DNA of 64,000 nt from Chamaecrista fasciculata (lineage: Eukaryota; Streptophyta; Magnoliopsida; Fabales; Fabaceae): NCBI GenBank assembly GCA_003254925.1, contig QANZ01036882.1, positions 62,001 through 126,000 of the forward strand. Direction: 5' to 3'. The notes beneath the pieces are model-generated. The model made no database searches. It saw only the letters and a program-made list of their open reading frames with translations, and had not been told where the DNA came from. A program made the translations under genes and the position numbers. Below, piece after piece: positions 1 through 10,439 of this stretch (position 1 is the first letter of the stretch; each line of letters starts with the position of its first letter).

Positions 1-2165
1 TGGAGCGTTTTTAGCTGATGCATACATGGGAAGATACTGGACCATTGCTTCTTTCTCGATCATCTATGTCATTGTAAGTTCAGTTTAAGGGAATATTTCT
101 CATTTTAATGCTTCTTTCTCTGTAATGTTGGTTTATGATTACCGAGGTTGTCCTTAATCAACTTAAGACAATATGGTCAATTTCCTTATGCCAGCCATAT
201 AGAACTATTTTCAGATATGTGTGTGATGATGTGATGCCTAACATGCTCAATTTATTCTATATGAAAATCATGAGTTATTATATCTCTAGTTTCATAATCA
301 TTTTGTGAGGAAAAAGGTATTCACTATGCCCAACATGTTATAGCAAATCATACTGTATTCAATATGAGAGGGGTGGATAAACTCTATTAATGGATTTGTA
401 TATTTATGTTGCAGGGGATGGTACTCTTAACATTGTCAGCGACTTTCCCGGGACTGAAGCCATCGTGTGATGCTAGCGGCTGCCATCCAACAGGAGCGCA
501 ATCAGCAGCTTGCTTTATAGCACTTTACTTGATTGCTCTTGGAACTGGTGGTATCAAACCATGTGTCTCATCTTTTGGTGCAGACCAATTTGATGAAACT
601 GATGAGAAAGAGAGGAAGAAGAAAAGCTCTTTCTTTAATTGGTTTTACTTATCGATCAATGTCGGTGCGCTTGTCGCTTCCTCATTGTTGGTTTGGATTC
701 AAATGAATGTGGGATGGGGATGGGGTTTTGGAGTCCCCGCAGTTGCAATGGTAATTGCAATTATATTTTTCTTCGTTGGAAGTCCACTTTACCGACTTCA
801 AATGCCAGGAGGGAGCCCACTTACGAGGATTTGTCAAGTTGTAGTTGCAGCTTGTAGGAAAATCAGTGTGGATGTGCCATATGATAAGTCTCTTCTTTAT
901 GAGACCACAGATCCTGAATCAAACATCAAAGGATGTCGCAAGCTTGATCACACAAATGACCTGAAGTAAGTTACCTATGCCAAGTTTTTATTTCGTCTCA
1001 AAATTTATGTGGTGCAATCGAAATATCTCTTAATACTATTCTTATTTAACTGTATGATGAATACTTTAGTTTGAAGAAAAGAATAACATAAACATACTTC
1101 TGTATGATTATTTCTCACTGATGATTGGCTAATAACTTTCTATATAATCAAAGGATAAAACTGAATTGGGAAATTAGAAGAAAACGCAAACATATGTTTA
1201 AGTACTTACTACTAGTGTATTCACTAATTTTGAGAGACTACAGCCAAACGAGAAACTGATTTTGGGATCAAATTATCAGTTTACTCTTTTATACAATGTT
1301 ATGCTTTTCTAACTTAAAAAATGTTGATTCTAGGTTTTTGGATAAGGCAGCAGTAGAAACTCAATCTGATATGGTTAATAGGAGGCCAAGTCCATGGAAG
1401 CTTTGCACAGTGACTCAAGTACAGGAGCTGAAGGCCATAATTCGGCTGCTACCCATATGGGCATTGCTAATTGTGTTTGCAACTGTCTACAGCCAAATGA
1501 ACACCATGTTTGTTTTACAAGGCAACACCATGGACCAGCATATCGGCCCCAACTTCAAAATTCCATCGGCTTCTCTCTCACTTTTCGATACTCTGAGTGT
1601 TATCTTCTGGGCTCCAGTATATGACCTCATGATTGTCCCATTTGTGAGAAAGTTCACTGGCCATGAACGAGGATTCACAGAGCTTCAAAGAATAGGCATT
1701 GGCCTTGTCATCTCCATAATTTCCATGATTGTTGCCGGAATCCTAGAAGTCGCTCGCCTCGGGCTTGTCCGGAAAAACAACTACTACGACCTGGAGTTCA
1801 TCCCCATGTCGATCTTCTGGCAAGTACCGCAGTATTTTCTGATTGGATGTGCTGAAGTTTTCGCCAACATCGGCATGATGGAGTTCTTCTATGCTGAAGC
1901 ACCTGATGCCATGAGAAGCTTGTGCTCAGCTCTCTCACTCACAACCATGGCAATAGGGAATTATTTGAGCACACTGCTTGTTACTATTGTGACCAAAGTC
2001 ACCACAAAGAATGGCAAACTAGGTTGGATTCCTGATAATTTGAACAAGGGTCATCTTGATTACTTCTATTGGCTCTTGACAATTCTCAGCTTCGTCAACT
2101 TCATTGCCTATCTCTTTGTTTCCAACAGGTATACCTATAATAAGAATGTCACTAGACATCATTGA
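1..2165 (+). CDS. NRT1/PTR family (NPF8-type) peptide transporter, 5'-truncated by window
   Basis: Plasma- or vacuolar-membrane proton-coupled di/tripeptide transporter of the NPF (PTR2) family. Three exons are visible: up to 73 (phase 0, donor gtaagt), 415-965 (donor gtaagt at 966) and 1334-2162 plus stop TGA 2163-2165; the split Lys codon across 965/1334 joins in frame. The visible product is about 484 residues against about 570-590 for the family, so roughly the first 100 residues, including the TM1 ExxER motif, lie upstream. Exon 1 reads [13 protein letters not shown], the classic TM2-3 region. Exon 2 contains the family signature [13 protein letters not shown] and a long cytoplasmic linker; exon 3 carries the C-terminal transmembrane segments and ends [13 protein letters not shown], as in NPF8 (PTR1/PTR2/PTR5-like) members. 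The frame is intact. Subfamily is inferred from sequence recall; substrate is not proven. Confidence 0.93.
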
Positions 2166-2497
2166 GCACATCAGTGAATCTTTTAGTATCCAATAGGATC
2201 ATAGAAGCTATTTCGCACTTGTATATTGGAGGATGTTGGTAGAGTAAAGTGAAGAGAGTGATATAAATAAGCCGAGAAAAACAAAGTTATATATCTAAAA
2301 TAATTAAGTTAGTGAGACCCATATTTTCCCTCTCGTCTTATTTCTATACCTCACTTGGCTTTACTCACTTTATCAACATTCTCCCTCTAGAATATCTAAA
2401 TTCTTAGATCTCTTGTTGATTGACTTATCTCGCAACAATGGATAATATAGTGGCCCTTTTGGTTCTTGATAGTTGCATTATTGTTGATTGGCCTCAA
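2166..2497. other. 3' flank of the transporter gene
   Basis: AT-rich sequence following the transporter stop codon. It should hold the 3' UTR and poly(A) signal, but I cannot place the cleavage site with confidence. No other gene seen. Confidence 0.5.
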
Positions 2498-2506
2498 ATA
2501 TTTATG

Positions 2507-3045
2507 AGTGAAAGGGTCATTTTGGTCCTAAATGTATACCTTAATGTTCATTTTGGTCAATTATATTTGAAAATGTTCAAATTGGTCTTAAATGCTGGCG
2601 AAATGTTTCATTTTGGTCCCAAAATATTGAATATGACGCATTTCAAGTTCAAACATGACGAGTTTAGAGCTACGCATTGTTCTCTAAGAGTACTTCCTCT
2701 ATCAAGTTGAGGCTGGCAGCAAACGAGATCAAATTAGTCCTAAAAGTAGACCTCTCGTTTCATGGTCAAATAAGCAAAGTTGATCATATTTATCTTGTTT
2801 CAAATTCGAATGCGTTGAATTTAGAGTTACAAATTCCTCTTAACAAATCGTTTGAACTTGAAATAGGAGACGAGAGAAAATATGGTCAAATTCAATAGTT
2901 TGGGATCAAAATAAAACATTTTACCAATATTGAGGACCAAAATGAAATATCTTGTGAACATTTAGGATTGATTTGAATATTTTGAAACATAAAGGATCAA
3001 AATGAATATCAGAACATATATTTAGGACCAAAATATCCTTTAACC
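2507..3045. mobile_element. MULE-type fold-back MITE, 539 bp, 9-bp TSD
   Basis: Termini are inverted repeats beginning AAAGGGTCATTTTGGTCCTA on the left and ending in the complementary aggaccaaaatatccttt on the right. It is flanked by an exact 9-bp direct repeat ATATTTATG (2498-2506 and 3046-3054). Nine-base TSDs plus long TIRs are the hallmark of Mutator-like elements. No transposase, so non-autonomous. A sister copy lies at 8614-9152 and a degraded one at 53892-54229; the two full copies share the interior around AGTTTAGAGCTA. Confidence 0.85.
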
Positions 3046-3388
3046 ATATTTATGTGTATAGGTTTTACTTGGAGTGGTTTTCCCGATACTGTTACTTTTT
3101 GTCTCCATCTATATATATGGAGAGGGTCCATTGTCTAATTTTAAGGGCGCTAATGAAAATTGACCAATTTTTTTTTTTCTTAAACGAAAAAACTTTGGTA
3201 CTAAGGGTAGTTTACGTTTTGTGCTGAAGTTTAATCGGTCATTTTAAAAAAATATATATGAAAATACTATTTTCTTAATTCTTTTAGTTGTTTTTTTTAA
3301 AGCATCAAACTTGGAAGATACTATTGAAAAGTTTAATGGTATTATAATTCAATAAATAATCAATTTTCATAAGAAGTTTAATATGTAA
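3046..3388. other. intergenic AT-rich spacer between two MULEs
   Basis: T- and A-rich sequence with no open frame or signal I can support. Confidence 0.5.
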
Positions 3389-3397
3389 TTGAATTAT

Positions 3398-5154
3398 GGG
3401 TAAATTGTAGTTTGGTACCTTGTGGTTAGGGGCTGTTCCACTTTGGTACCCTGAAAGAAAAATTTTTACAGTTTGGTGCCTCGTGGTTTGCTCTGTTAGC
3501 GAATTGGTCCCATGTGCTTTATTTCCGTTGGATTTAACGGCAAATGTGATTGTGATCACCTTAAAATGTCAAAAACCTCTCAAAAAGTCTTCTCTTATGC
3601 GTTTAAGTCCTTTCCCTTTACTAAAAGGGATCAAAACATAAAGAAAACAGAAACTAAAGAGTACATTATGTAATTTTACTCTTGAGTTGAAATTAATTAT
3701 AAAAGGGTCTTTAGAATTCTAATATTACAGAATTTTCTCCTTTTCATAAGATATCTTTTGAATAGGTCTTGATTTAATTACACTTTAATCCCAAAAGTTT
3801 ATGATCTTTATCAAAATAGTGAACCTCAAAAGACAAATGAGCATTTATGATTTATAAAAAAAAATCCCCATATTCAACTACCAAAGTTGAAATTTTCATG
3901 CAAGTACATTACAAACAAATCAAAACCCCCCAAATTTTTCTAAAATCAAGCCACACAAATTTTGACCCCACAAATTTCATTCAAGTACATTACAAACAAA
4001 TCAAAACCCCCAAATTTCTTCAGACCCACAAATCAAAACCCCTAAATTTTTCCAAAATCAAGCCCCACAAAATCAACAACCAATACAGAGTAATTATCAT
4101 AAGAAAGAAGAAAGTCTTGTGCTTACGAACTCGCTAATATATATATACTAGGGGCTTTGCGTGCCCTAACGGGCACACAAATATGTATGTAAAATAAATA
4201 AAGGACTAAATTGTTAACTTAGTAAAGAAAGAGAGACCAAATAGTAAATTTTCTATAATTTTTAATTTCATAAACTATAGTTTTAAACATGGACGACCAG
4301 AAATGGGTGAAGCCATATAATATAAGATATATATATATATATATATTCAGTATATGCTGAAATGGAAAAGGCAATGTGTTTTTCAGTATGCAGTTTGTAC
4401 TTAATATGGGTATTTGAATTGGCTTTTAGAATTGCAGGGAAGAAATAATATTGTGGACAACACTGTTGGTAAGAAGGAAGGAGAACTTTCAATTTCGAGA
4501 ATGGATTTTGTGGGACTTGAATTTTCAGATAAGAAGAAGACCAGGGGGCTTCCAGCTGGGTTCCTCTTCTCAATTCCATCAGATCTAATTTCAATCAACC
4601 CCCTCCCCTTTTTCTTATACCATCGTTTCTCATGCCTTCCATTTTCCCTCTTTCTTTTACTTGAATGAAATTTGTGGGGTCTGAAGAAAATCATAGATGC
4701 TTATTTGTCTTTTGAGGTTCTATTCTAAGGACTATTTTGATAAAGATCATAAACTTTTGGGATTAAAGTGTAATTAAATTAGGACCTATTCAAAAGAAAT
4801 CTTATGAAAAGGAAAAAATTCTATAGTATTAGAATTCTAAAGACCATTTTATAATTAATTTAAACTCAACAGTAAAATTACATAATGTATTCTTTAGTTT
4901 CCGTTTTCTTTATGTTTTGATCCCTTTTAGTAAAGGGAAATGACTTAAACGCATTAGAGAAGACTTGTTGGGAGGTTTTTGACATTTTAAGGTGCTCACA
5001 ATCAGATTTGCCGTTAAATCCTAACGGAAATAAAGCACATGGGACCAATTCGCTAACGGAGCAAACCACGGGGCAACAAACTGCAAAAAATTTTCTTTCA
5101 GGGTACCAAAGTGGGATCATCCCTAACCACAGGGTATCAAACTGCAATTTACCC
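3398..5154. mobile_element. TIR-MULE, 1757 bp, about 425-bp TIRs, 9-bp TSD
   Basis: The left end GGGTAAATTGTAGTTTGGTA is repeated in inverse at the right end (…ACTGCAATTTACCC), and the two arms stay alignable for about 425 bp (3398-3822 and 4734-5154). Exact 9-bp TSD TTGAATTAT at 3389-3397 and 5155-5163. Reading frames in the arms (for example 3420-3641 plus, 4878-5147 minus) are mirror images and not genes. No transposase domain was found. The unique centre (3823-4733) contains short direct repeats around ACAAACAAATCAAAACCCC and a possible captured fragment at 4414-4668. Confidence 0.9.
4414..4668 (+). other. possible captured host sequence in the MULE core (unrecognised)
   Basis: The core of the MULE has an open frame with a plausible acceptor (ttgcag at about 4432-4437) and less AT-rich composition than its surroundings. 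The translation (LSISRMDFVGLEFSDKKK and onwards) matches no family I recognise, and the minus strand is also open. MULE cores often carry host fragments, but without a match this stays a guess. Confidence 0.25.
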
Positions 5155-5163
5155 TTGAATTAT

Positions 5164-5728
5164 TGAATTATAATTTATATAGAAAAAAATATGTTGAAAG
5201 TTGAATCACTTGAATGCATTCCAATAATTTCTAATATCTTTATTATTAATTTTCTTAAAATAAAAAAATGACATGTAAAAACAAGAAATTTTAAAAGATC
5301 AACTACGGTGTTTAAAGTTTAAACCTAAACAATCCTATGATAACTGCGTATATATTTCTTGCAAATACGGTGTCATATTCCACAAGGCCACTTTACTCTC
5401 CCCTATTATCCAGAGACCAGAAAACAGCAAATTCAATGTTCCTTTCGAAGTTCACTCTTTCTTTTTTAGGGTTTAGACTTTAGATGATTCCAATTCCTTT
5501 AATTGTTGATAATAAATTCATGAAATTATCTCCAACCCATCCTTGTCTCTAAACTCCAATAGATAATGTACAGAGAACGAGAGGTTCAAAATTCTCTCAT
5601 CCAACCCCACTCTAATTCCTTCCCCTAAACCCCTTTCTCCCTCATTTTCTCTCTATTTTCTCACCTTCCAAACACAAAAACCATACTCAAACTAAACGTA
5701 CCTGCTCGGCGCGACGCGATTAATTAAG
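5164..5728. promoter_or_regulatory. upstream region and CT-rich leader of the plastid-type gene
   Basis: Sequence between the MULE TSD and the ATG at 5729. The last 130 bp are rich in C and T (for example ccctcattttctctctattt at about 5639-5658), as is common for plant 5' UTRs. No unambiguous TATA box could be fixed. The MULE insertion ends only 565 bp before the start codon. Confidence 0.4.
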
Positions 5729-8381
5729 ATGATTGCTATCAAAGCGATTCACCATTATTCCTTCACGGCGCGAGATTTCTCAATCAAGGACAATACTACG
5801 CTTTCGAGATTTCTCAACGCGAAAACCTATATTCCGTGCCTATGCAAATGCAAGGTCGGCGATTCAGATCCGCAATCTCCGCCGCCGCCGCCGCCTGAAG
5901 GCGATTCTCGCAGTCAAGATCTTCTGGCGAGAATCGCGATGCTTCAAGCTCAGAAAGTTCGACTCACCGATTATCTGGACGAGAGATCTGCGTATTTAAC
6001 GCAATTTGGTGAGGAAGCCATTGCCGAGTTCGATAAGATTGGAGAAGATGCACTCAAAGGATTAGATGAAGCTGGTGAAAGAGTACGTTTCGTTCATCTT
6101 TTAAATTATTCAGTTTTTTTTTTTTTTTTTTGGGTTGAATCGTGCCGAAGATGATGATGACATTATAATATTGCACGCTAAATTATAGGTTATTTCTCGG
6201 ATTAAGTTACATATAACAATAAAATAATTTAGTTTCGAACTTCGAGTGACTTTTTTTTGTTAAAATTTAGTTGAGAAATCCTTGGGTGGACGACTTGAAG
6301 GAATTAATTGACGTTGATTTGGGATAATTCATCAATGTTATTAAGACTTAAGAGTATATTATAAAACTTACATTTTAGTTTTAATTTAAATTTTAAAATA
6401 CAACCTTGCATAAATTTGTACTAAAATCATGCATTAGATACTAGCATTCGTTGGCATTTGTTGTTTTAAAGTTTCTTTATTAAATCTCTGCTCTCAATTT
6501 TTCATTATCAATGTAAGTATTAATATGATATTATTAGTTAATCATGGGATATTATTTGTAATATTAATATTATAACTTCTCTCTTTTTATAATTATAAAA
6601 TCATGAACAAGTGGTACTATGTAATAAATTAATAGTTATTATCATCTTTTAACTCTTTCACGTTATCAATTAATAATAGTGTCTGATACATTATTAATTA
6701 ATGGTATTATATCATTAATTAACTAAAAAAATTAGATGAATGACTGATCTCCATAATAGAAGAAACCAAAATAAAATTTTTTAAAATATAAAAATTTTTT
6801 TGGTGCATAAAAGCATAATTAACTGTGTACTGAAAGAGAATAAAGGCCTTCCATGAGGCCCAAACAACGAGTAAACTATTAAATTGGTCCCTGGATTATT
6901 GACTCGCTGACAGATTGGTCCTCGAATTTAGGAAATTGACTAGTAGGTCCCCGAATTTTTCTAATGAGTCAAATAGGTCCCCGAATTTTTTTAACATTTG
7001 TCAAATAGGTCTTTCTGTGCATGTTATTCGGGAACCTATTTGACTAACTTTAGAAAAATTTGGGGACCTATTTGACTAACTTTAGAAAAATTTGGGGACC
7101 TATTTGACTCGTTAGAAAAATTCGGGGATCTATTTGTCAATTTCCTAAATTCGGGGACCAATCTGTCAGCGAGCCAATAATCCAGGGACCAATTTGGTAG
7201 TTTACTCCCCAAACAACAATAGATATAAGAAGAGTTCTATTGTGTTTTGTTTTTGGACTGTGAAGTGTTGTTGCTTTTTTTAACGAAGTGTTGTTGCTTT
7301 TCGGGCTAAAGAGTCGTTTAGCGATTAAAAGCTATTTCTTTTTGGGCTTAAAGGGACATAAGTTTCAAGAGAAGTGGTCAGGCCCAGGCCCAGGCCCATG
7401 TGGTCCCTTTTCTCTTTTTCCTATTGAATTTAATTTAGTCAATTTACTGAAGGATATCTTAATCCAAGGTCTATTATTTATTAGTTTTAACATACAATTT
7501 TATCGTCAAAAAAGAGAAAAAAATTTCATTACATTTTAGTAACTTATTTTAAAAAATTTGCAACTTGCTGTACAAGTTATATTAAACTAATTTTTTTAAT
7601 AGACTTGCTGGACAAGAAGCAATGGGTTAGAAATTTTTATTGACTTATCTCTAAGAATAAATTCAGTAATTGAAGTGTTAAAAGAAGTCACTTGAGGCTA
7701 GCTCAAGCATAAGGGATGGTTCGGAATGAGTTGTGTAAAGGGTAACCTAAGAAGAGTATTTTCAAAAAACAAAAATTATACATTTATTTCAATTTTTTTA
7801 ATAAATTAATGAGAGGTTTTTACATGAAGTTAGAGGGAACATGACCAAAATTCTTAAAAACTCCAGGAGAAATAAATGTTATTACATACTCTTATTGTGT
7901 ATATTTCTTTATGATTTTATAGATAACAGCGAACATAGAGAGCCAGATGCTAGAGTTTGAGGAATTTGCAGAACTGAGCAAACAAGAGATTCAGGAGAAC
8001 GAAAACAAGCTAACAGAGTTTGAAGATCAAATGGAAGAAGACAGAAATGAAGGGTTATTCTTCAAGAGTCTGAAGAAAAAGGAACCTGTTGATAAAGAAA
8101 AAGCCAAGGAAGAAGCAGAAAAGATCAAAGAAGTGACCAAAGAAAAAGCTGGTAGCAAAACCAGGAAGAACATATACTTGTTCTTCATTGGCCTTGTTTC
8201 CTTTGGAGTAGTAGATTCTATTGTGTCATCCTCTGCTACTGATTGGAGAAAAGTTGCATTTCTTGGAGCGATTCTCGTGACTTTGGTTTCTCAGTTCGTC
8301 TATGAGCAGAAAATGTCATCAGAAACCAAGACAACAATAGAGAGGACCAGTGAATTTGAAGAAGAAAAAGAAGAGAAATGA
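5729..8381 (+). CDS. probable chloroplast envelope coiled-coil membrane protein
   Basis: Two coding exons: 5729-6082 (118 residues, donor gtacgt at 6083, phase 0) and 7923-8378 plus stop (acceptor tatag), giving 270 residues. The N-terminus (MIAIKAIHHYSFTARDFSIK onwards) is Ser/Thr/basic-rich and lacks acids for many residues, as in plastid transit peptides. A PPPPPP run follows, then charged heptad-like helix from about residue 60 to 200 (LTDYLDERSAYLTQFGEEAI; LEFEEFAELSKQEIQENENK; a Lys/Glu-rich stretch), then two hydrophobic segments (IYLFFIGLVSFGVVDSI and VAFLGAILVTLVSQFVY) and an acidic tail. The layout resembles small plant proteins reported from the chloroplast inner envelope (Arabidopsis AT1G42960/AT3G32930-like), but that is from memory. 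Biochemical function unknown. The intron carries a MULE at 6869-7207. Confidence 0.75.
6869..7207. mobile_element. intronic MULE fold-back element, 339 bp, 10-bp TSD
   Basis: Nearly the whole element is one palindrome: GAGTAAACTATTAAATTGGT at the left and the complement …agtttactc at the right. Each arm repeats an ATTTGACxxx…GGGGACCTA-like motif several times. It is flanked by CCCAAACAAC at 6859-6868 and 7208-7217. It sits in the intron of the plastid-type gene and should be spliced out. Confidence 0.85.
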
Positions 8382-8604
8382 GTCCATCTCTTGTAATGAA
8401 TTTCATATCAGCAAAATCATCCAAGTCTGGGTAATTAAGGTATGCTGTATGTGAATATGATGAATTTCATTACAACTTAAGTTGACAATGACAGAATATA
8501 GAGCTTTGTGGTCATCATAGTTTCTGTTAATGTACACGTAAAGGTATGATCTTCCTCCATGTCCTTTTTTCACACATGTTCAAGGTCAGATTTCTTTTTA
8601 CTAT
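8382..8604. other. 3' flank of the plastid-type gene
   Basis: Sequence after the stop codon, ending at the TSD of the next MULE. Probably the 3' UTR; the polyadenylation site is not resolved. Confidence 0.4.
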
Positions 8605-8613
8605 CAGAATTTT

Positions 8614-9152
8614 AGTTAAAGGGTCATTTTGGTCCTAAATGTATGCCCTAATGTTCATTTTGGTTCATTATGTTTCAAAATGTTCAAATTGGTCCTAAAT
8701 GTTTGTGAAATGTTTCATGTTGGTCCCAACTATTGAATATGGCTTGTTTCAAGTTCAAGCGTGACAAGTTTAGAGCTATGTATTGTTCTCGAAGAGTACT
8801 TTCTTTATCTAGTTGGGACCGTCAGCAAACGAGGTCAAATCAATCCTAAAAGTATACCTCTCATTTCATGGTCAAACAAGCAAAGTTGATCATATCTCTC
8901 TTATTTCAAATTCGAATGCGACGATTTCAGAGCTACGAGTTTCTCTTAACAAGTCCTTTAAACTTGAAATGAGAGACGAGAAAAATATGACCAAATTCAA
9001 TAGTTTGGGACCAAAATGAAATATTTTACCAATATTTAGGACCAAAATGAATCATTTTGCCAACATTTAGCACCAATTTGAACAGTTTGAAACATAATGG
9101 ACCAAAATAAACATTAAGACATACATTTAGGACCAAAATGACCCTTTGAGCT
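8614..9152. mobile_element. MULE-type fold-back MITE, sister of the 2507-3045 element
   Basis: Terminal inverted repeats of about 180 bp start AGTTAAAGGGTCATTTTGGT and end AATGACCCTTTGAGCT. The interior is shared with the 2507-3045 copy. The flanks CAGAATTTT (8605-8613) and GGAATTTTT (9153-9161) look like a diverged 9-bp TSD, suggesting an older insertion than its sister. Confidence 0.75.
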
Positions 9153-9196
9153 GGAATTTTTCTTAGGCACATTATTTTACATCCAATTCTTTCAAA

Positions 9197-9578
9197 GATA
9201 GAATGCAAAAATCCCTTTGAACTTTAGTCACTATGATTTTTTTTTTCTAAATTTTGAAAAGTGGCAAAAATCCTTTTGAACTTTTGATTTTGTGCAGATA
9301 ATCATTTTGTTGGAATTTTCATTGAAAAAAAATCAAGCTTTTAGCTCTTTTGGCTACTATTAATTGCAATAATAGATCATTTTAATTTTAGATCAACATA
9401 AAATAAAATAATCCTAAAATTAAAAAACAAAAAACTTGATTTTTTTTTTAATGAAAATCTTAACAAAAGGAATCTTTTACTCAAACAGAAGTTCAAAAGA
9501 TCTTGCATCACTTTTCAAAAGCTCATGAGGTTTTTTTGCACAATAACTAAAGTTTGAGAGAGTTTCCTGCATTTTAGC
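9197..9578. mobile_element. MULE-like fold-back element, 382 bp, 11-bp TSD
   Basis: An imperfect palindrome (left gaatgcaaaaatccctttga, right complement …tgcattttagc). It is flanked by ATTCTTTCAAA at 9186-9196 and 9579-9589, an exact 11-bp duplication within the Mutator range. No coding content. Confidence 0.7.
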
Positions 9579-9797
9579 ATTCTTTCAAACAGCCAAGGCA
9601 CCACCATATTCCACAGATAGAGTGAGAAAAACTAAAATAGCACCACATAAACTTCGTAACACCAGCCAATGATGCAAACCCCAAAGGTCAAATCGAACAA
9701 GAATTAGAAGGATTTTGATAGGAAACAGAAGGAATCAGAGGAAAAAAAGAATGAATGAAGGAATAGCTGGAGTAATCAACAAGGCCTTGCTTTGGGG

Positions 9798-10193
9798 CTA
9801 GGATACCAACCTGGATGAAAGATTATCATTTATCACTAAGAATTGCTCTTTAGTCTTTTCTATATTACTTGTGCTTAGTTTGGATGTAAGCAAGTGAATT
9901 CTGAGAAAGGGAATGAAGGTAGAGATTACACATTTTGTTGGGAAAGATGCTGAGGATTGGGCTCTCAAAATTGAAAAGATCTTCGATGGTTGAATAGCAA
10001 ATTCAAATTGCTTCCCTACGCAACAAATTAACCTGAGTTGAGTGCCAAAAGATAACAGGGGCTTATTATTATTGCAATGAGAAATATTCCCAAACGCATG
10101 AGTGTAAACCCACTTTTTGCTTGATGCTTGATTAATATGATATGAAGGTAATCCTGCAGGGCGATACTGAGATTGAGCTGGAAACTGAACCAA
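9798..10193 (-). CDS. unrecognised 131-residue open frame
   Basis: Minus-strand frame beginning MVQFPAQSQYRPAGLPSYHI with no family I recognise. Cys and Ser rich in the middle (LICCVGKQFEFA); no clear signal peptide or membrane span. A potential donor follows the codons for SSR (about 9820), so it could be the first exon of a gene whose remainder has been replaced by the neighbouring LINE. It could equally be chance. It has no copy in units B or C. Confidence 0.2.
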   Translation of the reverse strand: MVQFPAQSQYRPAGLPSYHINQASSKKWVYTHAFGNISHCNNNKPLLSFGTQLRLICCVGKQFEFAIQPSKIFSILRAQSSASFPTKCVISTFIPFLRIHLLTSKLSTSNIEKTKEQFLVINDNLSSRLVS

Positions 10194-10439
10194 AGGAGGA
10201 CGCGAAGACTGAATCGATGTCTTTGGTGACCAAATTAAGCTTTAAGGTACGTGACAATTGAGAGAGTAACGGGCAGACGAGAGATTGAAGGGGAAGGAAG
10301 GAGAAGAGAAGATAATGTTAACCTTCTATATGTCTTTCCCTTGGATACCTCTTTCAAAATAATTTAATTTAAAGTATTTGAAATTTATGATGAGAGAGAA
10401 GAATGAGAGATTAATATTTTTTTTATAATAAGGGATTAA

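Noticed and set aside
1394..1678. Frames 1394-1624 plus and 1487-1678 minus
   Set aside because: Overlap exon 3 of the peptide transporter in other phases.
3420..5147. Mirror-image frames in the MULE arms as two paralogous genes
   Set aside because: They are the two TIRs of one transposon read in opposite directions, with no conserved domain.
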